A DNA stretch of 39,641 nucleotides from a virus (IMGVR_UViG_3300025000_000229:1-39641), one strand, 5' to 3'; numbered from the stretch's first letter, positions 21,556-28,448 are shown. Numbers and translations are program-made. Notes: a model not told the origin generated them from the letters alone.

Positions 21556-22680
21556 TCAGATGTTGGCTTCAGCGACAAGCTCTATCTGAGCAAGGCGCTC
21601 CTGCGCGGAAAATGCTTCATCTTTGGCAAGGGCAAGGATCTTCTTGAAAGCAGTCGCAGCATCCTTGCATCGGGCTTCTGCCAGTTTCTTTGCCTTCTCT
21701 GCTGCTTTCTTTTCGGCCTCGGCTTTCTTCCTGGCGACTTCAGCTTCAGTCGCTTTCTCTTCTGCTATCCTGCGTTCTTCAGCTTCTTTTTCCCGTTGGA
21801 TACGGTCAGCTTCTTCTTTTTCAGCGCGGAGACGGGCTTCCTCTGCTTCGCGTTCCGCTCTCAACTTTGCTTCTTCTATTTCCCGGTGTTCGCGTTCCTG
21901 GCGCTCTGCTTCAAGTCGTCTCGCTTCCTGCTCCTGCCGTTCTTTCTCAAAGACTGCGCGTTCCTCGGCCATCTGTTTTTCATGTGCTTCCTTCTCAAGC
22001 CTGAACGCCTCCTGCTCGGCGGCGAGTTTAGCGGCGGCTTCCTCTTCCTGTGCCTTCCTGACTCTTTCCTGCTCGGCTTTCTCTGCTTCAAACTTCTCGC
22101 GCTCAATTCGGAGGCGTTCGGTTTCGTCTTCCTCGGCTTTCTTGCGGTCGTATATTTCCTGAAGTTTGGCGAGTGCATCAGCCTTTGCGGTTTCGGCAAG
22201 ACCTTTATATTCACCGTAGGAGTCGTCAACGATGATGCCGTTCAGGTTGGTTATCCCTTGAGCAATGGTGGCGGAAGGATACAGTGCCGCTTCTGCTGGT
22301 GCTCCCTGAATCTTGGCAATCTTCCCCTGGATATTGGCGATACGCTGGCGTTCAGCTTCAAGTTTCGCCTGCTTCTCTTCTTCTTTGCGCTTCTCTTCTA
22401 CCTTGATCTGGTCATCGATAGGCGTTTCAAGGGCGACAAGTTCTGCCGTGATGCGTTTCGCTTCCGCGTCTATCAACTGGCAATGAGCCAAGGCGGGGGC
22501 TTTGATCTCTTTCCGTTTTGCCTCAAGCGTCGTCCGGAGAGTCACAAGTTCCCTGCGGTCTTTCTTTGCCTGGTCCATGCCCTGAGTGGTGGTCACGTCA
22601 TAGGTCACGTTGCTGAGTCTTGTTTTCAACTCGGCCAATGCTGCTTCGGTTGCGCTGTACTCCTGAATTGCTGTCGTCAT
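21556..22680 (-). CDS. Long coiled-coil early protein (DUF1351-like N-terminus)
   Basis: GGAGGAAG precedes the ATG at 22680; a GTG one codon upstream is less likely. The 374 residues begin with a helical domain (LAELKTRLSNVTYDVTTTQG ... APALAHCQLIDAEAKRITAE) resembling proteins encoded beside phage annealing and exonuclease genes. Residues 185-340 are a nearly unbroken Glu/Arg/Lys coiled coil (EERAVFEKERQEQEARRLEA), followed by a short helical cap. It may scaffold recombination proteins; that is inferred from its position. Confidence 0.7.
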   Translation of the reverse strand: MTTAIQEYSATEAALAELKTRLSNVTYDVTTTQGMDQAKKDRRELVTLRTTLEAKRKEIKAPALAHCQLIDAEAKRITAELVALETPIDDQIKVEEKRKEEEKQAKLEAERQRIANIQGKIAKIQGAPAEAALYPSATIAQGITNLNGIIVDDSYGEYKGLAETAKADALAKLQEIYDRKKAEEDETERLRIEREKFEAEKAEQERVRKAQEEEAAAKLAAEQEAFRLEKEAHEKQMAEERAVFEKERQEQEARRLEAERQEREHREIEEAKLRAEREAEEARLRAEKEEADRIQREKEAEERRIAEEKATEAEVARKKAEAEKKAAEKAKKLAEARCKDAATAFKKILALAKDEAFSAQERLAQIELVAEANI

Positions 22681-22805
22681 CACTTCCTCCTGTCTCGTAA
22701 TGTAATGTCCTTCTTGTCCAACTTATCGCTGCACTCATCGCAGGCTATGAACCAGTTGCAGCCGCAGTCTCGATAACCTAATAGTCTCTTGAGGAAGGCT
22801 AGCAT
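22680..22805 (-). CDS. 41-residue zinc-knuckle microprotein
   Basis: GGAGAGAAAGAC precedes the ATG. The chain has a basic N-terminus (MLAFLKRLLGYRD) and then CGCNWFIACDECSD, giving CxC and CxxC nine residues apart, a small Zn site. The tail is basic (KKDITLRDRRK). The TGA shares one base with the next ATG, and the start overlaps the upstream stop, so it is embedded in the early operon. No family known. Confidence 0.65.
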   Translation of the reverse strand: MLAFLKRLLGYRDCGCNWFIACDECSDKLDKKDITLRDRRK

Positions 22806-22993
22806 GTCTTTCTCTCCGCAAGGAACATCCTACTATCACGAATCGTCCCGTTGATCCTGTTCACGCTCCACGTCCTGATAGTGTCTGAGGTAACAAGCCT
22901 GTCGTGGCAGAAGAAGTAAGCGTTCGCGTAGATGTAGGCGATACAGTCTATTAACTTCTCAATCTGCTGGCCCTTGCGGTACGTTCTCGACAT
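22799..22993 (-). CDS. Small early protein of unknown function
   Basis: AAGGAGGGCTAACA gives a very good ribosome site. The 64 residues start basic (MSRTYRKGQQIEKLIDCIAY), continue aromatic-rich (IYANAYFFCHDRLVTSDT) and end with SRMFLAERKTC. A helix-turn-helix like layout is conceivable (TSDTIRTWSVNRINGTIRDS) but not convincing. No family recognised. Overlaps the 41-residue gene downstream. Confidence 0.65.
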   Translation of the reverse strand: MSRTYRKGQQIEKLIDCIAYIYANAYFFCHDRLVTSDTIRTWSVNRINGTIRDSRMFLAERKTC

Positions 22994-23291
22994 TGTTAGC
23001 CCTCCTTATGGCTCCCCATAGCAGTCGTAAAGCATTCCAGGCGATTTGTGCTGCGTGGTAAACTCCACCGTCCTTCTCGTTAATAGCTAAAGGTCCGTGT
23101 TCTTCGATTTCTTCCAGGTGGCGCTTGATGGCTGAGACGAAGCGGCGGTTCTCGTTGTCAAAATCTTTCTTCCAGTTCTCGTAACCGTAGGTGTCTTCAC
23201 CGAACTTGAACACTGGCACAAGAGGCTTAACAAATGAAAGCGGCATCACGGAATAATCAAGTTTCCCTTGGTCGAATTTCAAACCGCTCAT
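22959..23291 (-). CDS. dATP/dGTP diphosphohydrolase N-terminal-like protein
   Basis: The ATG at 23291 is preferred because GGAGGAACGAAGGGG lies just upstream; the longer form (23309) has none. The pattern GLKFDQGKLDYSVMPL, VFKFGEDTYGYENW, AIKRHLEEIEEHGP and GGVYHAAQIAWNALRLL fits the PF18909 family (dATP/dGTP diphosphohydrolase, N-terminal), an all-helical MazG-like nucleotide pyrophosphatase relative. The usual GE..D acid cluster reads HGPLAINEKDGG, so metal residues may differ. Likely edits the dNTP pool; substrate unproven. Confidence 0.7.
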   Translation of the reverse strand: MSGLKFDQGKLDYSVMPLSFVKPLVPVFKFGEDTYGYENWKKDFDNENRRFVSAIKRHLEEIEEHGPLAINEKDGGVYHAAQIAWNALRLLWGAIRRANNVENVPQGPAD

Positions 23292-23512
23292 CCCCTTCGT
23301 TCCTCCCATATCTTTTCCTCGATCAGTTCAAGCGCCTTGTCACTGAGCATTTCGTAAATATCAGCGCCATTGACGAAAACTTGTTCAATCAGGGCGAACT
23401 CTTCCTCGTCAGGTTCGATCTTGAGGCCGTCTTCACTGCGACCTTTTGAGGCAGGGGTGTAGTCATAGTGGACTTCCATTTCGATGCCGTGAAGGGTGAT
23501 GAGGGCTTCCAT
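23288..23512 (-). CDS. Small acidic early protein
   Basis: AGGAGG lies 6 bases before the ATG at 23512; a longer frame to 23545 has no comparable site. The 74 residues begin with a beta hairpin (MEALITLHGIEMEVHYDYTP) and end with acidic helices (FVNGADIYEMLSDKALELIE). Resembles small nucleic-acid-mimic or beta-alpha proteins of phage early regions, but no family is assigned. Its TGA overlaps the next ATG. Confidence 0.65.
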   Translation of the reverse strand: MEALITLHGIEMEVHYDYTPASKGRSEDGLKIEPDEEEFALIEQVFVNGADIYEMLSDKALELIEEKIWEERRG

Positions 23513-23532
23513 TGTGCCTCCTAGTTTTATAG

Positions 23533-24477
23533 TTATGCCAACCAAGATGGTACTTCAAATTCATGGTAAAAATCACAGTCGTTTTTGATGATTAACGTAC
23601 CGTCGCAGGTCTTTTCATAAACTTCAAACAGTGAAGGCAGATGCGGCACCAATTCCAAATTAGGGTAATGGCCTAACTCTCTGCACTCAGCTTCGATAGT
23701 TAAGGCGCGGCAGAAATCAATCTGACCGCGTTCAACAGCATACTGGCTAAATCGGCCTACCAACGGGGTGAACGGAGGCTTGGTACTCACGGCGACTAAT
23801 CTGGATTCCTCTATTTCAAGCCCCACTGAGGCTGCTGCGATGGAATACGCGCCGATCTGTAACCTATATCCAAACTTCTCAATCGACCTTTGAAACGCGA
23901 ACAGCGACGAATCAGCCGTGCTCTTGAGGTCGTTGATATACGGCTCGTCCAGGTTGTCTAATCGACTTTTAATGCGGATTCCAGTTTCCCGGTCGGTGTA
24001 GATGATCGTCACTTCGTTCATTCCAGATTGAAACATCTTGCGCTTGACGACGCAGGGATGCGTATCGATTGCCTGACACGCGCCTTCGATGATTACCTTG
24101 TCGTCTGCGGAGAGGATCGTCTTGCCCTGGTTCTGAGACTCAAAGAGGTCCCAAAAATGAATCGCGTTAACTGTCTCGATAGACGGACGTGCTGCGTTGC
24201 GCTGCGTGACAGTCGGCTTCTTCGGTGCATCGGCAGGGACAAAAGCGAAACGGGCATTGAGAGCATCGCGGCCTTCGAGCTTGAGGGCGTGGATAGCTGA
24301 GCCGAGGGAGAGACTAGGTTTCTCTTCAATCGGCACTTGCGCTGACGCTGGATTGACGATCAGTTGACGGGCGTAACTGGCCGAAAACCAAGGCAGTTTA
24401 TGATAAACATCCTCGGGTACGTTCTGGTAAATTCCATCCGGCAGGGCAAGTGCTTCTTCGAGTGTGAGCGATTTCAT
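23533..24477 (-). CDS. RecE-like PDDEXK exonuclease (exonuclease VIII, DUF3799 type)
   Basis: The 314 residues match the C-terminal nuclease of RecE: IYQNVPEDVYHKLPWFSASY, then SLSLGSAIHALKLEG, NEVTIIYTDRETGIRIKSRL with the acidic DNLDE, and INDLKSTADSS (D-L-K catalytic core). YRLQIGAYSIAAASVG follows as a conserved helix. It resects 5' ends to feed a single-strand annealing partner, probably the protein at 20593. It starts by ATGA overlap with the XRE gene, with AAGGTATCGCA before it. Confidence 0.88.
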   Translation of the reverse strand: MKSLTLEEALALPDGIYQNVPEDVYHKLPWFSASYARQLIVNPASAQVPIEEKPSLSLGSAIHALKLEGRDALNARFAFVPADAPKKPTVTQRNAARPSIETVNAIHFWDLFESQNQGKTILSADDKVIIEGACQAIDTHPCVVKRKMFQSGMNEVTIIYTDRETGIRIKSRLDNLDEPYINDLKSTADSSLFAFQRSIEKFGYRLQIGAYSIAAASVGLEIEESRLVAVSTKPPFTPLVGRFSQYAVERGQIDFCRALTIEAECRELGHYPNLELVPHLPSLFEVYEKTCDGTLIIKNDCDFYHEFEVPSWLA

Positions 24478-24692
24478 TGCGATACCTTTTTGGATTCTTC
24501 ATGGACAAAAAACGCAAAAGATACGCCGAAGATTTCCATCAGCTTTGTTATGGTTTTTAGCGACGGCTCAATTTCTTCTTTCTCCCAATTGCGAATTGTC
24601 TGACGGCTAACGTCCATTGCTGCGGCCAAATCGTCACTGGACATATTTCGTCCAGCCCTTATCATCTCAAGTCTTTCGCCTGAAAATTTCAT
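24474..24692 (-). CDS. XRE-family DNA-binding regulator
   Basis: GGAGGTATCAAA precedes the ATG. The 72 residues contain a helix-turn-helix (RNMSSDDLAAAMDVSRQTIR, then NWEKEEIEPSLKTITKLMEI) and a hydrophobic end (FGVSFAFFVHEES) as in Cro/CI-like and plasmid XRE repressors. First gene of the early minus operon and next to divergent promoters, so it likely controls the switch region at 24721-24960, including itself. No cleavable CI C-terminal domain is present. Confidence 0.88.
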   Translation of the reverse strand: MKFSGERLEMIRAGRNMSSDDLAAAMDVSRQTIRNWEKEEIEPSLKTITKLMEIFGVSFAFFVHEESKKVSQ

Positions 24693-24720
24693 TTTGATAC
24701 CTCCGTTCGTGTGTGATTGT

Positions 24721-24750
24721 TTTGTAGCATGGTTTAAATTACCACGTCAA
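24721..24750 (-). promoter_or_regulatory. Promoter of the early minus operon
   Basis: On the minus strand, TTGACG (24745-24750) is 18 bases from TACAAA (24721-24726); transcription would start just before the XRE gene. Spacing is one base above optimal and the -10 is imperfect. Confidence 0.55.
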
Positions 24751-24757
24751 GTATTTT

Positions 24758-24771
24758 TTACAAGTCGGTAA
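24758..24771. promoter_or_regulatory. Candidate XRE operator dyad
   Basis: TTAC-AAGTCG-GTAA is a perfect 4+4 dyad lying between the divergent promoters, just upstream of the minus -35 and the plus -35. Position suits repressor control of both; the short arms leave chance occurrence possible. Confidence 0.4.
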
Positions 24772-24780
24772 ATATTTTTC

Positions 24781-24809
24781 TTGCAATCTTCTTTTTTCGG
24801 GATTATGGT
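24781..24809 (+). promoter_or_regulatory. Divergent plus promoter for the leader-peptide transcript
   Basis: TTGCAA (24781-24786), 17-base spacer, TATGGT (24804-24809). Each hexamer matches 4 of 6 consensus bases. It would transcribe the 15-codon leader and the terminator at 24890. Confidence 0.5.
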
Positions 24810-24853
24810 GGCGTCATGTTCAACCAACAGGAAACATCAATGGGAGGTGTCAC

Positions 24854-24901
24854 ATGCAACCAGCGGGGGGAAAGCCTCCGCAACAGGGGAAGGGCGGATA
24901 A
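24854..24901 (+). CDS. 15-residue Gly/Pro/Gln leader peptide
   Basis: GGGAGGTGTCAC gives a strong ribosome site. The frame encodes MQPAGGKPPQQGKGG and stops at a TAA inside the loop of a terminator hairpin whose left arm codes for the last Gly-Lys-Gly-Gly. Ribosomes translating to the stop would cover the left arm and prevent the hairpin, the geometry of a transcription attenuator. The peptide is too short for homology claims; function is inference from layout. Confidence 0.45.
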   Translation: MQPAGGKPPQQGKGG

Positions 24902-24918
24902 CACCTACCGCCCTTTTT
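24890..24918 (+). terminator. Terminator/attenuator overlapping the leader peptide end
   Basis: AAGGGCGG (24890-24897) pairs perfectly with CCGCCCTT (24908-24915), loop ATAACACCTA, followed by a T-tract. The 8-bp GC-rich stem is a strong intrinsic terminator and contains the end of the leader ORF. Confidence 0.85.
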
Positions 24919-24932
24919 CTCCAAAATCTTAC

Positions 24933-24960
24933 TTGACATTAATTATGGCTGTGGTAGGTT
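24933..24960 (+). promoter_or_regulatory. Plus promoter before the structured RNA and replication operon
   Basis: A perfect TTGACA (24933-24938) is followed after 16 bases by TAGGTT (24955-24960), a weak -10. A weak -10 with perfect -35 suggests activation. It lies between two terminators. Confidence 0.55.
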
Positions 24961-24966
24961 GCGGCA

Positions 24967-25086
24967 AAATTGAATATGACTACGCTATGCCGAGCGTGAT
25001 AGTCGAGAATGGCTTTCAGACCCTTGCGGGTTTGAGCCTGGGAATCCCCATTGAGTGCGGCATCACTCTTTGGGGATTTCTTTTTA
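24967..25086 (+). ncRNA. Three-hairpin structured RNA ending in an intrinsic terminator
   Basis: Hairpin 1 (24978-25004): GACTA/TAGTC plus CGCT/AGCG with a TGA bulge. Hairpin 2 (25011-25038): GGCT/AGCC with a TT bulge and CAGACCC/GGGTTTG, loop TTGC. Hairpin 3 (25043-25078): AATCCCCA/TGGGGATT, a TT/TT internal loop, then GAGTG/CACTC with loop CGGCAT, followed by TCTTTTT. The segment has no good ORF and starts just after a promoter. It is either a phage small RNA of about 120 bases or an attenuating leader of the replication operon, which begins 25 bases after the T-tract. No known RNA family recognised. Confidence 0.6.
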
Positions 25087-25110
25087 GCCGATGAGCGAAA
25101 CGAGGGCCAC

Positions 25111-25797
25111 ATGAGTAAACCTTTTTTTTACCGTCTTGATGCTGGCGAATTTTTAGCTGCGGTTGTTACGATCCCTGAAGAAAAAAGAGCAGATTGGGTT
25201 TTACGTCTCGCATTAGATCTTGTCGCCTGTACTCACAACACCGAATTTTCTGAAAAGCTGATAGACGAGGCTAGAAACTTCAAGGAAAAGAAGGCGTTAG
25301 CCGGTAAAATGGGCATGGAAAGTCGTTATAACAAACCACAAACAGAGCTTAACAGTGTTACAACAGAGCCTAACACTGTTATAACACGCGAGAGCAATGA
25401 TATAACCAGTAGCAGTAGCAGTAACAATAGCAGTAACAATAAAGAAGAAGCTAAAACCTTTTCTGCATCGCTTGATGCAGGGCAAGAAAATGAAGACTTT
25501 TATCTGACCGCAAAGAAACGGAAACTGACCGGGGAAAGGTTGACAACCTTCAATCAGTTTATGGATACCTTCGGAGATAAAAGGGGCCGCGCTCAAGCTG
25601 CCGATGTCTGGATTGATCTGAAAATAACCCGCAAGGTTTTCGATGACATTATCCGAGGCGCGACGAGGTACGCGAAACAACGGGCCACGATACAAGCGCA
25701 AGGGCATACACCAAAGATGGCTCAGGGATGGTTAAGCGGCAGACGATGGGAGGATGAACAGCCGGAAGCGCAACGCAAATTGGAGGTGTGCTTGTGA
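25111..25797 (+). CDS. O-like replication initiator / replisome organiser
   Basis: GAGGG lies 7 bases before the ATG; an in-frame TTG upstream overlaps a terminator and is rejected. Residues 1-75 (SKPFFYRLDAGEFLAAVVTI) form a helical N-domain. Residues 80-125 are Ser/Asn/Thr low complexity coded by repeats that may be the origin. Residues 145-225 (LTGERLTTFNQFMDTFGDKR ... PKMAQGWLSGRRWED) match the C-terminal domain common in phage replication proteins, ending in a helicase-partner-like basic tail. It is followed at once by primase-helicase, as lambda O/P or DnaD-type modules are. Confidence 0.7.
   Translation: MSKPFFYRLDAGEFLAAVVTIPEEKRADWVLRLALDLVACTHNTEFSEKLIDEARNFKEKKALAGKMGMESRYNKPQTELNSVTTEPNTVITRESNDITSSSSSNNSSNNKEEAKTFSASLDAGQENEDFYLTAKKRKLTGERLTTFNQFMDTFGDKRGRAQAADVWIDLKITRKVFDDIIRGATRYAKQRATIQAQGHTPKMAQGWLSGRRWEDEQPEAQRKLEVCL
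25341..25382 (+). repeat. Tandem 21-bp repeats with a 10-bp inverted repeat (candidate origin iterons)
   Basis: Two head-to-tail 21-base units agree at 18 positions. Across them AACAGTGTTA (25351-25360) and TAACACTGTT (25371-25380) form a perfect 10-bp dyad with a 10-base loop. The palindrome GTTATAAC lies at 25325 and 25378. Being inside the initiator gene, this recalls origins inside phage O genes. Confidence 0.5.
25408..25440 (+). repeat. AGT/AGC/AAT codon microrepeat
   Basis: Alternating AGT, AGC, AAC and AAT codons encode a run of Ser and Asn in the linker of the replication initiator. It could slip during replication and lengthen or shorten the linker in frame. Confidence 0.7.
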
Positions 25798-27551
25798 AAA
25801 GCTGGTCAGACTTTGGAATTGAGGTACGTCCAGGCGCATCAGGGAACTATGCTACCACTTGTCCTCAGTGTTCGCCGCATCGCAAAAACCATAAGGCAAA
25901 GTGTCTTTCGGTAAACATCGAAGAAGAAATTTGGAACTGCCACCATTGCTCATGGTCGGGTACTCTCAAGCAAGGTACTGACCGGAAATCGAATCCGTGG
26001 GAATGGACGCCGAAAGTCTATAAAAAGCCTTCGTACACGGTAAAGCCTCCGAAAAATGAAATGCTGGACTGGTTCCAGAAAAGAGGCATCCCCCCTGAAG
26101 TGGTTATCAGAAACAAGATCATTGTCGCAAAGGTCTGGATGCCGCAGGTCGAGGCTGAAGTTGATGTGATGCAGTTCCCCTTTATCCGCAACGGCGAAGT
26201 TATCAACATCAAAAGCCGGGACGGGAAAAAAAACTTTCGGCAAGAGAGTGGGGCTGAACGCATCTTTTACGGAATGGACGACGTGACCAGCGGCGTTGCC
26301 ATTGTGGTCGAAGGTGAAATAGACAAGCTTTCCTGTGAGACTGCCGGCTTTCCTCACACTGTATCTGTGCCTGACGGTGCGCCTTCTCCGAAAGCTAAGG
26401 ACTATACCAGCAAGTTTGAGTTCCTTGAAAACTGCGAAGAGTGGATCAACCGTGTCGAGAAATTCATCTTGGCTGTTGACAGTGACGAGCCGGGGAAAAA
26501 ACTTGAAGAGGAATTGGCGCGGCGGCTTGGTAGGGAAAGATGTTACCGGGTACAGTGGCCTTCAGACTGCAAGGATGCCAACGAAGTCTTGGTAAAGCAT
26601 GGACAGGCTGTCTTGGCGCAGTGTATCGAGATGGCGCGGCCTTATCCGGTTTCAGGGGTCTTTGGTGTGGTTGATTTTGCAGACAGGATCGATCAGCTTT
26701 ACAATAACGGTGCTCCGAGTGGGGCTAAGGTAGGTTGGCCCTGTATGGATTCGTTGTATTCGGTGAGGCCGGGGCTGTGGACTGTCATTACCGGGATACC
26801 GGGGCATGGCAAGTCGGAATTTATGGATGCGATTCTGGTTAATCTGGCGTTCAACTACGGGTGGACGTTTGCGATTTGCAGCCCTGAGAATCAACCGCTT
26901 GAGCAGCATTTTGCGAAGATTGCCGAAAAGTACATTGGTAAACCTTTCGGCAAGGGACCAACCGAACGCATGACTCCTGAAGAAAAGGACGATGCGAAGC
27001 GGTGGATTGGGGAAAGGTTTACTTTCATTTTGCCGGATAGTGACGAACTGACGGTGAACGGAGTCTTGGCGAAAGCAAAAACGACGATACTCAGACTTGG
27101 GATTAAAGGGTTGGTGATTGATCCTTGGAATGAACTCGACCATCAACGACCGATGGGACTTTCAGAAACGGAGTACATTTCAAAATGCCTTACTGTCATC
27201 AGAAGATTTGCCAGGGAGCACAACATCCATGTGTGGTTGATTGCTCATCCTGCGAAGCTGGCTAAAGACAAGGATGGGAAATATCCTGTACCAACGCCTT
27301 ACGACATTTCCGGTTCAGCAAACTGGCGGAATAAAGCCGACAATGCGCTTACCGTTCACCGTGAAGTGCGGGAAGGGGTAAAAGAAGTTCATATCCACGT
27401 TCAAAAAATACGCTTCAAGAACGACGGTAAACCTGGGCTGGCTGTGCTGCATTACGATTACGCGACCGGCAGATACAAAGACCCAGAGGACGAGACGCAG
27501 AACAAGCATTACAGCGAAGAGTCGGACCAATTAACCTATCCGTTTGAGTAA
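25794..27551 (+). CDS. T7 gp4-like primase-helicase
   Basis: GTG at 25794 is chosen because TGGAGG lies 7 bases upstream; it overlaps the initiator stop. Zinc-binding primase module: C23/C26 (CPQC) and C49/C52 (CHHC). TOPRIM: VVEGEIDKLS (about 171) and AVDSDEPGKK. Helicase: Walker A ITGIPGHGKSEF (about 332-343), Walker B LVIDPWNELD (about 440), HVWLIAHPAK, then SGSANWRNKADNALTVHR. Combined primer synthesis and 5'-3' unwinding at the phage fork is expected. The 585-residue length is near T7 gp4 (566). No DNA polymerase is in the window. Confidence 0.93.
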   Translation: MKSWSDFGIEVRPGASGNYATTCPQCSPHRKNHKAKCLSVNIEEEIWNCHHCSWSGTLKQGTDRKSNPWEWTPKVYKKPSYTVKPPKNEMLDWFQKRGIPPEVVIRNKIIVAKVWMPQVEAEVDVMQFPFIRNGEVINIKSRDGKKNFRQESGAERIFYGMDDVTSGVAIVVEGEIDKLSCETAGFPHTVSVPDGAPSPKAKDYTSKFEFLENCEEWINRVEKFILAVDSDEPGKKLEEELARRLGRERCYRVQWPSDCKDANEVLVKHGQAVLAQCIEMARPYPVSGVFGVVDFADRIDQLYNNGAPSGAKVGWPCMDSLYSVRPGLWTVITGIPGHGKSEFMDAILVNLAFNYGWTFAICSPENQPLEQHFAKIAEKYIGKPFGKGPTERMTPEEKDDAKRWIGERFTFILPDSDELTVNGVLAKAKTTILRLGIKGLVIDPWNELDHQRPMGLSETEYISKCLTVIRRFAREHNIHVWLIAHPAKLAKDKDGKYPVPTPYDISGSANWRNKADNALTVHREVREGVKEVHIHVQKIRFKNDGKPGLAVLHYDYATGRYKDPEDETQNKHYSEESDQLTYPFE

Positions 27552-27563
27552 AGGAGAAAGATC

Positions 27564-27752
27564 ATGTGGGCATTAAGCTACTGTAGGAGTCAAAAAGCGT
27601 TTCATATCGGCAGGTTACAAAATGAAGCATCCATGAATATGTCACAAGTGCTTAGAGGCGTAACGCCCCACTACTCCATCATTTTTGTCAGCGCCGACAA
27701 AGAAGAAGTCCACGCAAAGGCCGACGAGTTACGAGACACACTATGCCGCTAA
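27564..27752 (+). CDS. Small protein of unknown function
   Basis: AAAGGAGAAAGATC precedes the ATG. The 62 residues begin MWALSYCRSQKAFHIGRLQN and end with a beta strand and charged helix (YSIIFVSADKEEVHAKADEL). The strand-then-helix end suggests a small alpha/beta fold. No family is recognised. It lies in the replication operon and overlaps the next start. Confidence 0.65.
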   Translation: MWALSYCRSQKAFHIGRLQNEASMNMSQVLRGVTPHYSIIFVSADKEEVHAKADELRDTLCR

Positions 27753-27871
27753 TCGAAGAACTCGAACGCATCAGAGACGAAATTACCGACTTGGAATTTA
27801 CCGCTGAACGCTCATTGCAGGTTGACAGGTTGAATCTCGTCATTGATTGGCTCAAGGAGAGGGAGCAATGA
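27743..27871 (+). CDS. 42-residue coiled-coil protein
   Basis: The frame overlaps its neighbours at both ends (10 bases, then ATGA). It encodes MPLIEELERIRDEITDLEFT and RSLQVDRLNLVIDWLKEREQ, a regular Leu/Ile heptad pattern across nearly the whole length. A dimeric coiled coil is likely. The ribosome site is weak, so coupling to the upstream gene is probable. Confidence 0.55.
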   Translation: MPLIEELERIRDEITDLEFTAERSLQVDRLNLVIDWLKEREQ

Positions 27872-28080
27872 CCACGTTAAGCCTACTCAATGACACGATT
27901 CTCGTCTGCAATCCCGCTGAAGTGCGCCAAGTCTGGACCGATCAGCCGAACGAGCAGAAGTATCGCGTCTGGACTGAGCAGGAAGTGAGACTTGCGACCT
28001 TGCTTGACGAAAAGGATCTCCTGGAAATCGTCAAGCGGAAGAAATCGCCAAAAGGGTTCGTGTTTAAGGGTCAGATATAG
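27868..28080 (+). CDS. Small protein of unknown function
   Basis: AAGGAGAGGGAGCA precedes the ATG, which overlaps the previous stop. The 70 residues (MTTLSLLNDTILVCNPAEVR, VWTEQEVRLATLLDEKDLLE) are mixed strand and helix; the basic end (IVKRKKSPKGFVFKGQI) could bind nucleic acid. No family recognised. Confidence 0.65.
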   Translation: MTTLSLLNDTILVCNPAEVRQVWTDQPNEQKYRVWTEQEVRLATLLDEKDLLEIVKRKKSPKGFVFKGQI

Positions 28081-28203
28081 GCAAGGGACGAACGAGGCTG
28101 AGGCAGGAATTGATTTTGAGACAGGGTGAATGGTTGTGGTAGGGTAGGCAAATGCAAACGTGTTATGGCGCAAATTTGGAAGAAACTGAAAAGGGAGGGA
28201 GTG

Positions 28204-28356
28204 ATGGAGAAAGTGACCTGCGACTTTTGCATTGGCGGACTTTGCACCCGCCCTCATGTCCACGTTGATATTCGACATTGCCGATGGGCGGCGAGGATAC
28301 GGCAGAATGGGCAACGGGGGGGATCGGTGGTGGAGTGCTGGCAAAAGAGGAAGTGA
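28204..28356 (+). CDS. 50-residue Cys/His-rich protein
   Basis: GGGAGGGAGTG lies directly before the ATG. Residues 6-30 have CDFCIGGLCTRPHVHVDIRH and then C, a CxxC plus further Cys and His that can hold Zn. The C-terminal half is basic (WAARIRQNGQRGG). An upstream in-frame ATG (28165) would add 13 basic residues but lacks a ribosome site. Between 28081 and 28203 no other gene is seen. Confidence 0.6.
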   Translation: MEKVTCDFCIGGLCTRPHVHVDIRHCRWAARIRQNGQRGGSVVECWQKRK

Positions 28357-28371
28357 TAACGGCTTGAGCGT

Positions 28372-28422
28372 CAGCGGCTTGACCGCTGGACAGCGTTGGT
28401 TATAACTCGAACCTCCGCTGTC
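28372..28422 (+). promoter_or_regulatory. Two-hairpin structured leader upstream of rtcB
   Basis: Hairpin A: CAGCGG (28372-28377) with CCGCTG (28383-28388), loop CTTGA. Hairpin B: GACAGCG (28389-28395) with CGCTGTC (28416-28422), TT/TC internal loop, inner GGTT/AACC stem and an 8-base loop ATAACTCG. The first arm of A can instead pair with CCGCTG at 28415-28420, so two exclusive folds are possible, as in switches. It ends 27 bases before the rtcB start. No known riboswitch recognised. Confidence 0.5.
28397..28408 (+). repeat. Left 12-bp inverted repeat flanking rtcB
   Basis: TGGTTATAACTC is the exact reverse complement of the sequence at 29545-29556 and contains the 8-bp palindrome GTTATAAC. 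It forms the loop side of hairpin B. Confidence 0.55.
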
Positions 28423-28448
28423 GAAACTACATACAAAGGAAGGGTGCC

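Noticed and set aside
21796-22776. Long plus frame opposite the coiled-coil gene
   Set aside because: Phe/Leu/Ser-rich mirror of the Glu/Lys/Arg coiled coil on the other strand.
25051-25110. Upstream TTG start for the replication initiator
   Set aside because: It lies inside the terminator hairpin; the ATG at 25111 has GAGGG at proper distance.
28389-28440. Possible tRNA or tRNA fragment before rtcB
   Set aside because: Stem and loop sizes do not fit acceptor, D, anticodon and T arms; no CCA-like acceptor end.
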